Below, in pieces: positions 8,612 through 17,789 of a stretch of DNA of 64,000 bases. The DNA lies in NCBI GenBank assembly GCA_015075405.1, contig JABTUK010000002.1:1674001-1738000 (forward strand). The letters run 5' to 3'. This DNA comes from Anaerolineales bacterium (GTDB lineage: Bacteria > Chloroflexota > Anaerolineae > 4572-78 > J111). A model generated the notes under the pieces. The model did not search any database, had not been told where the DNA came from, and was given only the letters and a program-made list of their open reading frames with translations. Made by a program: the position numbers and the translations under genes. The first letter of the stretch is position 1, and each line of letters starts with the position of its first letter.

Positions 8612-8739
8612 GGTTCTCACAAGTTGAGCGTGTTTGGAAACTGTTTCGCTGACATCACCCGCCCCGGCATGAATGCCAGGGCTACTTTGCAGCGCCGGGT
8701 GAACCCGGCTTTAGCCCGATTATGAAACTTTAGAAAATA

Positions 8740-8839
8740 AATTCAGTAAATCACAATTTTCGAGGAGTGAGGCAGGCCCCGTGCCGAACGAAGCCGCACG
8801 GGGGCGTGCTGGCTCCTCAATTCGTGATTTACTGAAATT
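8740..8839. repeat. Palindromic repeat with GAGGAGCCAGCACGCC core
   Basis: Outer arms AATTCAGTAAATCAC / GTGATTTACTGAAATT enclose inner arms CGAGGAG / CTCCTC. The core, read on the minus strand, is shared with the copy at 36274-36362: GAGGAGCCAGCACGCC, GTTCGGCACG and TGCCTCACTCCTCG. The rest of 8612-8945 holds only further short repeats (for example CCGGCATGAATGCC near 8665); no gene is seen there. Confidence 0.7.
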
Positions 8840-8945
8840 GGTAAAACTTAGCTGATATCCCCTTGAACTGAAGCCTTGAACTGAAGTTCAGGCTGCTATG
8901 ATAAGTCCGTTCAAACGGACTGGTTGAACCACAGCTTGGCTTGAA

Positions 8946-9052
8946 CTTAGTGATCGTCTAAAAATAAGTTCCCCCAAGTTCCCCCAAGTTCCGAGAGAAC
9001 TAAGGGAACTGATAGGAACTTAAAACGGGAAGTAATTTTTGAATGCTTACTT
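8946..9052. repeat. ~105-bp interspersed repeat (AGTTCC family), copy A
   Basis: Read on the minus strand, this stretch matches 51337-51445 over its whole length: AAGTAA, then ATTACTTCCCGTTTT, AGTTCCTAT, several AGTTCC words, GGGGGAACTTATTTTT and CTAAG. The two copies are in opposite orientation, 42 kb apart, each between genes. Confidence 0.8.
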
Positions 9053-9146
9053 AGGGCTTCGAGCCGGTTTCTAACCGACTTTCCGTATCAGCCCAGAATT
9101 TCAATTCGGGGCGCGACGCCGCAACGAGATTACCGGTATCCAAGCA

Positions 9147-10439
9147 ATGACAAATTTTTGGCTGTTTTCGCTGTTGGCCGCAGTGCTGGTGGGCTGCCGG
9201 TTCCCGGAATCCCTGCCACCGACCTCGGACGAAACAGCAACGCCCCCACCCTCGGCCAGCAGCGGCCGCCTGGCCTATATCGGCGGCGACGGCAATGTTT
9301 ACGTGACGACGGCTGACCGCAGCGAGACTCTGGCCATCACCACCGACGCGACCGCCGCCCCCGAATACCCCGGTTACTCTTACCACCGTCTCTCCTGGTC
9401 TCCCGATGGCCGGCTGGCCTTTGCCGGGGTGACTCGCAGCAACGACGACGCCACCAGCGTGCTGTATGTGCTGGACTCGCTGGAGGGAACCCCCCAGGCC
9501 GTGGGCCGCAGCGACGAACATTTTGTCATTTACATCTACTGGTCGCCCATTCCCTGCCCCGACCGGCCCAACTGCCGCCGCCTAGCTTACCTGATCGAAG
9601 AGGATGATAGCATCAGCCTGCGCCTGGTCGAGATGGAGGGCAGCGCGGTCAAAAATCAACGCCTGGGGCGGGGCTGGCCCTTCTATTTTTCCTGGGCCGC
9701 CACCAGCCACCAGCTTATCTGGCACACCGGCGGGGCGCGCCGCCACAACCCCGCCGCGCAACTGGCCCTGTACGATGTGGACCGGGATGAACTGCGCCTG
9801 CTGCCGCACGAGCCGGGCCTGTTTCTGGCCCCGGCCTGGTCGCCCCAGGGAGAGCGCTGGCTGGGCGTTTCCGCCGAGGCGGAGGTAGACCATTTGCGGA
9901 GTTTTGGCCCGGAGCAGCCGGTCACCTTGACCTCCGCCCCCGACCGGCAGGCCGTTTTTGCCTGGTCGCCCCAGGGCGATCAGGTGGCTTACGCGGTGCG
10001 CCAGCAGAGCAGCGACCCTTTTTACAGCCCGGTGCAGGTGTTCGATTTCAAAACCGGGCAGGCCAGGGCTGTCACGGATGAGGGCTTTCGGATTATGGGC
10101 TTCTTCTGGTCGCCCGACGGCCAACGGCTGGCCTACCTCACCCGCCAGCCCTTGTTCGACTCGGTCTGGATGCAGTGGCGGGTTTACGACCTGTCCAGCG
10201 GGCGAGACCGGGGTTATAAAATGTTTCACCCCTCGTTCCAGATGCGCTTTATGATCAGCAGCTTCAACCAGTACGCCCAAAGCGACCGGTTCTGGTCGCC
10301 CGACAGCCGCTATCTCGTTTACGCCGACCGCGATCAAAGCCTGGTCGAGCGGGTCTGGCTGATTGATACCTGGGCCGAAGACGGCAGCCAGGCGCTGCTG
10401 GTAGACGAGGGGGTGATTGGGCTGTGGTCGTGGAATTAA
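9147..10439 (+). CDS. Lipoprotein with TolB/WD40-like beta-propeller
   Basis: 430 residues. A short hydrophobic signal ends in the lipobox LVGC with Cys17, followed by a Pro/Ser/Thr-rich linker, so the protein should be anchored to the outside of the membrane. The body repeats a W-S-P-D/Q-G motif (SWSPDGRLAF, AWSPQGERW, AWSPQGDQVAYAV, FWSPDGQRLAYL, FWSPDSRYLVY), typical of PD40/TolB propeller blades. Such proteins usually bind proteins or glycans; nothing points to an enzyme. The gene stands alone between two repeat-filled gaps. Confidence 0.8.
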   Translation: MTNFWLFSLLAAVLVGCRFPESLPPTSDETATPPPSASSGRLAYIGGDGNVYVTTADRSETLAITTDATAAPEYPGYSYHRLSWSPDGRLAFAGVTRSNDDATSVLYVLDSLEGTPQAVGRSDEHFVIYIYWSPIPCPDRPNCRRLAYLIEEDDSISLRLVEMEGSAVKNQRLGRGWPFYFSWAATSHQLIWHTGGARRHNPAAQLALYDVDRDELRLLPHEPGLFLAPAWSPQGERWLGVSAEAEVDHLRSFGPEQPVTLTSAPDRQAVFAWSPQGDQVAYAVRQQSSDPFYSPVQVFDFKTGQARAVTDEGFRIMGFFWSPDGQRLAYLTRQPLFDSVWMQWRVYDLSSGRDRGYKMFHPSFQMRFMISSFNQYAQSDRFWSPDSRYLVYADRDQSLVERVWLIDTWAEDGSQALLVDEGVIGLWSWN

Positions 10440-10506
10440 ACAAGGTAGCAAGGTAGCAGGGTAGCAGGTAACAAATAACTGCTACTTGCTACCCTGCTAC
10501 TTTGTT
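10440..10506. repeat. GTAGCA-word hairpin
   Basis: AAGGTAGCAAGGTAGCAGGG on the left pairs with CTTGCTACCCTGCTAC on the right, directly after the lipoprotein stop. A likely terminator. The bases from 10507 to 10752 hold AT-rich short repeats (CATATAGGCATATAGG) and no convincing gene. Confidence 0.75.
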
Positions 10507-10760
10507 CCTTAATTTTCTCCTCATCCCCTGTTCAGTCTGCTTCATTTCGGTTATAATGGGGGTAGTAGCGGAGCGAGGACGAAAAAAGCATATAGGCATA
10601 TAGGCATCTACATATAGATGCCATTCCTGAAAGGTATATAGATATAGATGCGTATATACCTTTTGCAACTGAATTAATAGTTAGGCCGCTGGAAGAGTAC
10701 TGGCGAAACCAAGGATGATAATCGCCACAAAGACCAAAGGCGATGTTTTATAAATATTTT

Positions 10761-12400
10761 GGGATGGTTCAATTACGGGCTGAAATAGGTTGACACTTTT
10801 GGTACCTTAAAAAATAAATTATCCTGGCTGGGTAGCCGTCGTGGGTGGGAACAACTGGTCTAACACCTCCGCAAGAGAAAGAGCATCCGACACACCAGCC
10901 AACTCCAGGGGCTAGAGCCGCTGCGCTTGCCCCGTTCAAACTGGTGGTGGTTCCAGAAGAGTTGGAGCAAGGGTAGTAACCATTGGGGCATGCCCCGGTG
11001 AGTCTGTAAGTGGGGGCGCAGCCAACTGTGCAGGGACTCGGCCAAGCTGGAGGAGCGGTGGAAGAGGCCCAGGGTCTCCCCAGACGAGCGGCACGATAGA
11101 GCGGAGGGCTGCGGGCAGGTCAGTCTCAAGGTTCAAGTTCAAGGTGTGGCGGTGTTGCCAGGTCCACAGGACAAAGCTTGGGTGTCAGCCGCCAAGTTCT
11201 TGAGCAGCGGGGTCAGGTGTTGCTCCAGCCACGCCAACAGGGCCAGCAGTTCGGGTAACTTCTGCTGAAGATCGTCGGCGAAGGTGGTAATGTCTGCCTG
11301 GCCCAATTCCTTGAGCAGGGTGATAGCCGTTTCCAGGGTGGCTTTGGTTGTGGCGACGGCGACCAGTTGATGGCTGGGGTGAGAGTTCCCAAAGCCTGCC
11401 GCACTTCCGCCAGCAGCCACGACCAGGTGTCGAAGGTGGTGATGGCTTGGGTGGCCTCGACCTGAGCCTGAGCCAAGGGACCTTGCTGGTGAGCCGCCGC
11501 CCCGCCGCCGGATCAGTCCTCGCGCTTGCAACTCGGCTCGACGCGCCCGTTCGGCGGTGTCGATGGCCCGGTAAGCGGCGCCTTCCAGCCGTCGGCTCAG
11601 GCGATGAGCTTCTTGCAGCAGGTGAAACAGGTCGGGCCGCAAGGGTAGGGCCAGTTTGGCTTCCCGCACCCCGCCCGCAGTCCGGTGCCCCGTCACAGGC
11701 CAGTCTGGAACTGGATGCCCCGTTCGACCAAATCCAGGTAAGTCAGCCCCCAGGTCGTCCCATCGCGGTGCTCCGCTGGGGTCAAGTTCAGCACCAGGAA
11801 GGACCGCCCGTCCACCACGGTCAGACACGGTTGCCGGCCTTGAAAGATTTCGTCGGCCTCACCCAGAATCGGCACCGGGATCACCACGGCTTGATTATAG
11901 ACCGCGGCCTGCTGACCCGCCGCCTGAAGCGTCTGGCTGATGTAGCCGACCGACCGCTCCACCCCAACAGCAGTTCCAGCCCGGTTTGGATCCTCGTACG
12001 CTCCCGGTTAGCATCGGCCACAGCGCCATGGCCCGCTGGATGAAACTGGAACTGATGTCCAGGCTTTGTTTGAGCGGACAGGTCGGGGGTCATGCGGCTG
12101 CAAGGTTTCTTGCAAGCTCTGCATCGCTTTATGGCGCCACTCGTACAACAGCGTCCGGGATACCCCATAGTCTTGCGCCAATTGGCTGGCTCGCCCCCAC
12201 CCACGTTCGTGGGCGCTCAACACCATCTCGACCGTGATTTGCATCCGGGTTGACAAATCCAACCCAGCTATGCGATACTGTGCCATTAGAGCCTCCTTCT
12301 TTCAGGTTGATGTGGTCTCGTAACCCTTATCTTGCCTGAAAAGGTGGCTCCTGTAAACCTATTCTGTTGTTAATGTGTCAACCTATTTCTGAACCATCCC
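10761..12400 (-). mobile_element. Complete insertion sequence with terminal inverted repeats and 8-bp target duplication
   Basis: The left end GGGATGGTTCA...GAAATAGGTTGACAC (10761-10796) and right end GTGTCAACCTATTTC...TGAACCATCCC (12375-12400) are inverted repeats; the left carries 10 extra bases (ATTACGGGCT) in the middle. The 8-bp direct repeat AATATTTT flanks the element at 10753-10760 and 12401-12408. Length is 1640 bp. The single transposase gene, on the minus strand, is frameshifted, so the element is probably dead but could be moved in trans. Confidence 0.85.
10850..12286 (-). pseudogene. Frameshifted DDE transposase
   Basis: The coding path starts at the ATG at 12286 (MAQYRIAGLDLSTRMQITVE, then a helix-turn-helix with GWGRASQLAQDYGVSRTLLY) and must change frame at least four times. 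Recognisable blocks in order are a GLELLLG block, MERSVGYISQTLQAAGQ...VVDGRSFLVLNLT (likely first Asp), a charged middle region, and a C-terminal block with SSSLAESLHSWLRPHLQTHR and FWNHHQFERGKRSG. The last block carries the Glu expected of a DDE catalytic triad. IS family is not assigned. Codon reading is broken, so no active product is expected. Confidence 0.8.
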
Positions 12401-12429
12401 AATATTTTGAATGAATATGGAGGGTAAAA

Positions 12430-12642
12430 ATGGTTTATTCCTACGCTTGCAAGGACTATCCGGGAATGGAGGCGTGCCCAGGACGATTCTACGCAGAAAC
12501 GGAAGACGAACTGTGGAAGCATATTGAACTCCACGCCTCAGTTGCTCACAATGAGGATCCTACCATGTGGTCCCCTGAGGATAGAGCACAAATCAAAGCT
12601 CTCATTAAAACCGAAAACTCGAATGCTGACAAGGCGACCTGA
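12430..12642 (+). CDS. DUF1059 small Cys-containing protein
   Basis: 70 residues, matching the small DUF1059 family: an N-terminal YACKDYPGMEACPGRF with two Cys, ETEDELWKHIELHA and a following His. The family has no agreed function; the Cys/His pattern suggests metal binding. GGAGGG precedes the ATG by 6 bases. It lies 30 bases beyond the IS end and is followed by a strong bidirectional terminator at 12689. Confidence 0.75.
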   Translation: MVYSYACKDYPGMEACPGRFYAETEDELWKHIELHASVAHNEDPTMWSPEDRAQIKALIKTENSNADKAT

Positions 12643-12688
12643 AGATTGTGAAGCCTGAAGGTGGCCCGTTAAAGGGTGGCCCTAATGA

Positions 12689-12726
12689 AAAACCCGGCTC
12701 GTCGTTACTGCGGCAAACCGGGTTTT
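12689..12726. terminator. Bidirectional rho-independent terminator
   Basis: AAAAACCCGG pairs with CCGGGTTTT. It sits between the plus-strand DUF1059 gene and the end of the minus-strand small gene at 12750, so it can serve both. Confidence 0.75.
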
Positions 12727-12749
12727 GCTTATCATCGTGCTTGGTTTGG

Positions 12750-12908
12750 CTAGCGGCTCTCGTTTGGGCCTGGTCGCTTGTTTTCCAGCTTGGACAGCCG
12801 GCGATAGAGTTCCCGCAACCAGAGCAGTATCTTGCCGATAGCTTGCTCAGGGGTAATCTGGCCGGTTTCCCACAGCTTGATGACCTGTTCGATAGACTCG
12901 ACGGACAT
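12750..12908 (-). CDS. Small 52-residue helical protein
   Basis: Too short for most gene callers, but well supported. The ATG at 12908 is preceded by a strong AGGAGGG site, the frame runs 52 codons to TAG, and a rho-independent terminator follows at 12689-12726. The protein (MSVESIEQVIKLWETGQITP...) is almost all helix-forming, with a basic ILLWLRELYRRLSKLENK segment. A plausible promoter TTGTAG-17-TATAGC lies just upstream. Function unknown. It may be a regulator or part of a mobile module next to the XRE regulator at 13201. Confidence 0.65.
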   Translation of the reverse strand: MSVESIEQVIKLWETGQITPEQAIGKILLWLRELYRRLSKLENKRPGPNESR

Positions 12909-13025
12909 CGGCGTCCCTCCTTTCTGATGGATTTAGGCTATAAAAACGCTCACCCTCAACTACAAAGTTGTCAAAGTGGCCGCTTGCCTTTATCCTATCA
13001 GAAAGGATTGTGCTACAATGGAGCA

Positions 13026-13105
13026 AGCCGCCCAGACTGGTCTGGTCAGTTTGGGTGGTTAGCTACGTTTGGGTGTATCAGCACTCAAGCGTAGCGCCTC
13101 TTTTA
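13026..13105 (+). ncRNA. Possible small RNA with two hairpins
   Basis: A TACAAT box at 13014-13019 would start a transcript near 13026. The first ~35 bases fold as GCCGCCCAGACTGG / TGGTCAGTTTGGGTGGT with G-U pairs, and 13062-13095 folds as GCTACG.TTG.GTG / CACTCAAGCGTAGC, followed by CCTCTTTTATACC. The -35 box is weak. The mix of G-U and Watson-Crick pairs hints at a kept RNA structure, but this is unproven. Confidence 0.35.
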
Positions 13106-13200
13106 TACCTATTTTGAGTAATTTACCTGCTCTCTATTAGAGAGCAAAAGTATAGTAACACAATTTTGGGAAACCGTCAAATTTCTAAAAGATATTTTTT

Positions 13201-13419
13201 ATGGAGAGATTCGGGGAAAAATTACATGCCTTACGGGAGCGACATCAGTTGACGGTCAGACAGTTGGCAGAAGCCCTAGAAATAAAGTCTTCGGGCTATA
13301 TTACTGGACTAGAAAAAGGTGAGAAAATGCCTTCTATCTCCCTTTTGCTGAAAATATCCCAGTTTTTCAATATTTCTACAGATAAATTATTGAAAGACGA
13401 TTTAGAATTAGATAGTTGA
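13201..13419 (+). CDS. Small XRE-family transcriptional regulator
   Basis: 72 residues that are almost entirely one helix-turn-helix_3 domain: FGEKLHALRERHQLTVRQLAEALEIKSSGYITGLEKGEKMPSISLLLKISQFFNIS. The pattern (RxLAxxLxI...YIxxLExGxxxPS) is typical of Cro/C1-type DNA-binding proteins. No clear ribosome site is seen before the ATG, which follows an AT-rich stretch. It may regulate the small gene at 12750 or a lost neighbour such as a restriction or toxin module. Confidence 0.8.
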   Translation: MERFGEKLHALRERHQLTVRQLAEALEIKSSGYITGLEKGEKMPSISLLLKISQFFNISTDKLLKDDLELDS

Positions 13420-13708
13420 TGAAGGTTTTTCATTCAGGGTTGGTTTATATCCAAAAAGCGGCCTAACCACCGTTTGCAGCCGACGCCACAACCTTGGCTT
13501 AATGTGAAGTAGCCTTATGCACTTTGAGGCTGTCTTTAGGTGGGGATTCGGCGGGCGCGGCTGAAACGGAAGGCGTTGGGCGGCTAACGAATATCATACA
13601 AAATGACCAAACCAGATTTTAGCGATTTTTATAAATTTATAGTGTCTCTTGGCATGGTTTTGCTAAGTTTGTGTTAGGGTCAACAAAATGTTGCAGCGAT
13701 TATGTTAA
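13420..13708. other. Gap with no recognisable gene
   Basis: Contains degraded sequence with a GTGTTAGGGTCAACA motif at about 13671 that resembles an IS end but points outward from the neighbouring remnant. No gene or RNA seen. Confidence 0.5.
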
Positions 13709-13920
13709 TCACATTAGCCAGATCCGATTGGCGAACTCGTTAGGTGACAATCCAGGAATAGGCAAGCCCTGATGGGGACGGTGGTTGTATTCGTTGATAA
13801 ACTCAGTGATGAGTTGTTCTAGTTCTGCGGCACAAGACCAGGATTTGTTGGCCAACCACTCCTTGAATGTCCGCACGAACCGTTCGGCAATGCCATTGGA
13901 TTGCGGACGATGACGCGCAA
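13709..13920 (-). pseudogene. Integrase-core transposase, C-terminal remnant
   Basis: The segment reads RHRPQSNGIAERFVRTFKEW, where the Glu is the third catalytic residue of a DDE integrase, and then EYNHRPHQGLPIPGLSPNEF. The frame continues rightwards into the inverted-repeat end of the IS at 13921, so everything N-terminal is missing. It differs in sequence style from the IS3 remnant at 15997-16855, so it is probably a second, unrelated transposase. Confidence 0.75.
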
Positions 13921-15996
13921 TTAACGTAGCAGTTGCGCACTCAGGCGCAAGATCGTGAAAAAAGTCAGAATTTAACAACTTTTCAAATGCGCCGATTTCT
14001 TCATAATTCAGTCAAGTTACGACGAATTAGGAGAAATCGGAATGCCCTTAACAGATGAATATGAGCCAGAACTGGTTAGCCAACGGACTCACCATGCGAT
14101 GTTAATTCCGTGGGGGCGCTTTGCCCGCCATCGGCAATTGAGCCAGCGACTTCGGACCGCCGTACAGGTAGACCGGCATCAAGATGCTATTCCCGGCGGG
14201 GATCTGGTTCTTGAGTTCGGATTGGCCTCGCTGGCCGGCTACGAATACTTACGCGACTTGAATCTGGGGTCACACCCGTTAGTCAAAGACCAGGCCGTAG
14301 CCGATGCCTGGGACCTGGAGTTTGGGCACTACACCACCGTCAGCCGTTTTTTGTACGACTTGCCTGAGGAGGCCGTCAACCGGGTCCAAACTGAATTGGA
14401 AGCAATCCAGCGACCTTATCTGCACCAAGCGGTGCACGAACTGCTGTGCCATCAAGAGTGCTTGACTTTATGTGGCGACCTGACCGGCCGGCCGGTGAGT
14501 GACTATAGTTGGACCTATCCGCCCGATGCCGTGTTTGGCTATATGGCCAATCAGGTGCGCAAAGGACATCAGGTGGCCCTGGTCACGCTCAAGGGCTCCC
14601 AGCAGCGCATCCACGTGGCCGCGTTTCATTACGCTGGGGATACCGTTTCGAGTGCCTGCTTGCGCCAGATGGTTCAAGAGACCGAAGCGCGGTTGGGCTG
14701 TCGTCCCCGGCGCCGGGTTGAGTTAGTGCGGCAGCGGCTCGAAGCGTTGGAGACCAAGATCAGGGCCAAACAAACCTGGGTTGAAGCTCAACAAACTCAG
14801 CTACGCCAGCAGCTTGAGCGCCAAATCCGGCTGGGGGACCGGTTGCGGACGATCCGGCAAGAAATTGCCGATCTGGAGGCACAAGGGGCAGGTAAACCGA
14901 TCCGGCCTCAGGCCCGCTTGAGCCAGGTTTATCGCCACAAAACCAGTCAGGAACGTCAACTTCAGTCGGCTTTGGCTCTGGAAAGCCAGGCTCGGCAGGC
15001 CTTGGCCCGGCACCAAGGTCACCTGGCTGAACTGCAAGCCCAACGAGAGGAACTGATCCACTGGTTAGCCCAGTTGGAACTGGATAATCAGAGCCTGGTC
15101 CACCCGGTGCGCATCCGTTGGTTATTGGATGGTGGCTTCGGCGATGCGGCCAATGTGACCTACTTGATTGAACTGGGCTATGAGATTTACACCACGGCTC
15201 ATAACGGCAAGACCACGCAGGGCTTACTCAACCAACTTGAACCTGAGGCCACCTGGACCCAGGTCGGTGTACAGACCCAGGCGATTGAACTGAGCCCGGC
15301 GCAACCCTTTGGCGCTTGTCCTTAGCCGGTCCGGTTGACCTTGCTGCGCTGGCAAGCTGGCGAGACGATCAAACAGACAACCCTGGTCTCATTTAGTGAT
15401 GCTGAGCCCTTGCCCATCACGGCTGTGTTTCCCACTTACCACCAGCGCCAGGACGTCGAAGCCGGGATCAAGCAGGGCAAGAGCACCTTCGGCTTGACCA
15501 AATTGCGGGTCCGCTCGGCCGCCGGGCTGCGGTTGTTAGAGCAATTTGCCCTGGTCTTTTGGCCCAATTTCATCCATTGGGCCGCTACCTGGCTGATGAA
15601 CCAGATCCACGACGACAACGAGCGCTTCAGCCAGCTCTTGCAACAGGTCCGACCTCAAGTTCGCGTGGCGGCCCAGACCCCCGCCTGGGTCTTGACCAAC
15701 CCGGACGGACAACTGCTGCAATTCGACCAGGATGGCCCTTTGGCCGGGGTCACCATCAATCTGGATGGTCCTTTCGCTTACCAATGTCCCATGCCCTTGT
15801 TCCAGACCGGGCAGCAACTCTGGCCAATTTCATCTGTATCTGTTAAAGAACGTCTGACAACGATAGTTGCCAATGAAAATTTACATTCGAATACTAACGT
15901 TTTGGTGGCCTTAGATAGCTCTTAGTCATCCCGAAATCTTGCCGATTGATGACTTTTTCAACGACTCGCTGTCTGAGTGCGCAACCACTACGTTAA
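13921..15996 (+). mobile_element. Insertion sequence nested between transposase remnants
   Basis: Imperfect inverted ends of about 47 bases begin TTAACGTAG and share GTTGCGCACTCAG, with GAAAAA.GTCA at the inner side (13921-13967 and 15950-15996). They enclose one long transposase frame on the plus strand. The element sits next to an integrase remnant on the left and splits an IS3 orfB on the right. I see no clear target duplication, which suggests a deletion or rearrangement after insertion. Confidence 0.65.
14042..15925 (+). pseudogene. DDE transposase interrupted by one in-frame TAG
   Basis: The frame runs from the ATG at 14042 (AGGAGA 7 bases upstream) to the TAG at 15923-15925. It is broken only by an in-frame TAG at 15323-15325, after SPAQPFGACP, and then resumes in the same frame with PVRLTLLRWQAGETIKQ. 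Catalytic candidates on both sides of the stop are Asp in CGDLTGRPV, Asp in WLLDGGFGDA and Glu in RQDVEAGIKQGKSTFG. Residues ~215-345 are a Gln/Arg/Leu-rich coiled coil. The rest of the frame is intact, so the stop is recent, a read-through codon or an error. IS4/IS1634-like at a guess. Confidence 0.75.
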
Positions 15997-16497
15997 GGCT
16001 TGCTGTAAAGCCTGGATACAGAAGTAACTATCTAAGGTGTTGGACAGTTGCCAGGCCAGGACATAGCGACTGAACTAATCGATAATGGCGACCAGATACA
16101 TAAAGCCGTGCAGCAAAGGCACATAGGTAATGTCAGCACCCCAGGCTTGGTTCGGACGGGTGATGACCAAATTGCGCAACAGGTACGGGTAAATCTTGTG
16201 CTCAGGGGCCGGGTGGCTGGTTCGCGGTTTGGGATAAATCGCTTGCAGCCCCATCAGGTGCATCAAGCGTTGCACCCGCTTATGGTTGATCGGATAGCCG
16301 AGCTTCTGTAAATAAACGGTCATCTTGGGCCAGCCATAAAAGGGTGTTTTGAGATACTGCCCATCAATCAGCCGCATCAATTCTAGATTGAACTCCGACT
16401 CGCTGGCAGGTTGGTAGTAGAAGGTCGCACGGTTCAAATCCAACAACTCACATTGACGACGGATACTCAAGGCTGGATGGTTCGGTTCAATCAACAT
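15997..16497 (-). pseudogene. IS3-family orfB (integrase core), truncated
   Basis: From 16497 the frame shows the IS3 HTH_21 region (HPALSIRRQCELLDLNRATFYY) and then the start of the integrase core, NQAWGADITYVPLLHGFMYLVAIID with the first catalytic Asp. A nonsense TAG at about 16072 falls where Trp is expected (AIID-W-FSRYV). The frame continues with FSRYVLAWQLSNTLDSYFCI until the IS end at 15996. The rest of the core is gone. Confidence 0.8.
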
Positions 16498-16507
16498 GCG
16501 TTTGGCC

Positions 16508-16831
16508 TCAATTGAACTGGGTGCTTTTTTTTAACCATTCCACTTCCATTTTGAGCCGACCAATCTGCTCGTACAGTTCTGCCTCTGTTTTGGCCGCCTC
16601 ACGTTGTTGTTGGACCGAACCGTTACCAAAAATGGTGGCCCCCTCTTCCAGCAATTGCCGTTTCCACTGGCTGATCTGATTGGGGTGTAGTTCGTGTTCG
16701 CTGGCCAATTGATTGATTGTTTTCAACCCTTTGACCGCTTCGAGGGCAACCTTGAACTTGAATTGAGCATTGTATTGTTTACGTTTTTTAGTCAATTTAC
16801 TCCTCCACGAGTTGGCTAGATTATACTTCAA
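16508..16831 (-). CDS. IS3-family orfA
   Basis: 107 residues with a helix-turn-helix (QYNAQFKFKVALEAVKGLKTINQLASEHELHPNQISQWKRQL) and a C-terminal leucine-rich helix (ELYEQIGRLKMEVEWLKK), the usual IS3 OrfA plan. It binds the IS ends and is normally joined to OrfB by a -1 frameshift. The IS end with TTGACCCCAAAAACTGGACC (minus strand) lies just upstream at about 16847-16866. OrfA looks intact but OrfB is dead. Confidence 0.85.
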   Translation of the reverse strand: MKYNLANSWRSKLTKKRKQYNAQFKFKVALEAVKGLKTINQLASEHELHPNQISQWKRQLLEEGATIFGNGSVQQQREAAKTEAELYEQIGRLKMEVEWLKKSTQFN

Positions 16832-16855
16832 TCCACCTTAGCTCGTGGTCCAGTT

Positions 16856-16957
16856 TTTGGGGTCAATTATAGTAAGCAGATATTAAAGACAAAGGCTAAA
16901 GAAAGTGATTTTCCATACCAAAACATTCCGTTTGAGCAAGAAAGGGTCTTTTTTTAT
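16856..16957. other. Gap between the IS3 end and the toxin-antitoxin promoter
   Basis: AT-rich; no gene seen. Confidence 0.5.
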
Positions 16958-16985
16958 TTGACAATATACCCCATTGGCGTATACT
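16958..16985 (+). promoter_or_regulatory. Sigma-70 promoter of the toxin-antitoxin operon
   Basis: TTGACA (16958-16963), a 16-base spacer, then TATACT (16980-16985), about 33 bases before the toxin ATG. The partial dyad GTATACTAACGGTATC overlaps the -10 box and could be the operator for the antitoxin. Confidence 0.65.
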
Positions 16986-17017
16986 AACGGTATCATCTTT
17001 AGGTTTTTGTTCTCCTT

Positions 17018-17335
17018 ATGGTTATTGTCGAAACTACCGTTTTTACCCGTCAAGTCCAGAAATTGTTGACCGATGAAGAATATCAACAATTACAGGTGAC
17101 ATTAGTTGAACGACCTGATTTAGGAACGATTATTGTAGGTAGTGGCGGGTTACGCAAAATACGTTGGACTAAACCAGGTCACGGAAAACGGGGCGGCACA
17201 CGGGTCATTTATTACTGGGCCGTCGAGCCGCAGCGGTTACTAATGTTACTCATCTACGCTAAGTCAGACCAGGATGATTTATCACGGGAACAATTGCAAG
17301 CGTTAAGAAAGATTGTTGAAGCGGAGTACCAATGA
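17018..17335 (+). CDS. RelE/HigB-type toxin
   Basis: 105 residues. FTRQVQKLLTDEEYQQLQ, LRKIRWTKPGHGKRGGTRVIYYW and LLIYAKSDQDDLSREQLQAL match the RelE/HigB-like group of ribosome-dependent mRNA interferases, with the basic GKRGGTRVIYY strand as the active surface. The gene comes first and overlaps the antitoxin by 4 bases (ATGA), the order typical of higBA. Function follows from the family. Confidence 0.85.
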   Translation: MVIVETTVFTRQVQKLLTDEEYQQLQVTLVERPDLGTIIVGSGGLRKIRWTKPGHGKRGGTRVIYYWAVEPQRLLMLLIYAKSDQDDLSREQLQALRKIVEAEYQ

Positions 17336-17643
17336 ATGATGAATTATTCGCTGAGTTGCTAGAAAGTGTGCGTGAAGGGGGAGCCATTCTGCGGGGAGAA
17401 CGGCCACCATCTCGGACATTTGTCGTCAAAGAACCGGATGTAAAAGGTATTCGGGAGAGATACAAACTTTCCCAGAGTCAATTTGCCTCTCTATTGGGTA
17501 TCAGTGTAAAAACGTTACAAAACTGGGAGCAGGGCCGGAGAGTTCCGCATGGGCCAGCTCGAATTCTATTACAAGTAGCCGCCAAGCATCCCGAAGCAGT
17601 CTGGGATGTGGTTCGTCCAAGCGGGAGGGCAGCCTACCGATGA
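17332..17643 (+). CDS. HigA/NadS-like antitoxin
   Basis: 103 residues. An N-terminal toxin-binding part (ELFAELLESVREGGAILRGE) is followed by an XRE helix-turn-helix (IRERYKLSQSQFASLLGISVKTLQNWEQGRRVPHGPARILL). It should neutralise the toxin encoded just upstream and, with it, repress the promoter at 16958. The 4-base overlap implies translational coupling. The pair lies right beside IS remnants, as expected for a mobile module. Confidence 0.88.
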   Translation: MNDELFAELLESVREGGAILRGERPPSRTFVVKEPDVKGIRERYKLSQSQFASLLGISVKTLQNWEQGRRVPHGPARILLQVAAKHPEAVWDVVRPSGRAAYR

Positions 17644-17789
17644 TATACAGTTGTCAAGTACCGAAACCTTAAAATTGTAAAATAGGCCTGGATAAAGGCC
17701 GAAAAAAGAGACAGCTTGAACCAGACCGACCTCAAACCAGGGGTTGAGCGGTCACTTTTGCTCTGAAGGTTCAATTCAGCGACCGACCA

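Noticed and set aside
13660..13690. GTGTTAGGGTCAACA as the outer end of the IS3 remnant
   Set aside because: It points away from the IS3 remnant and matches its other end (TTGACCCCAAAAACTGG) only partly.
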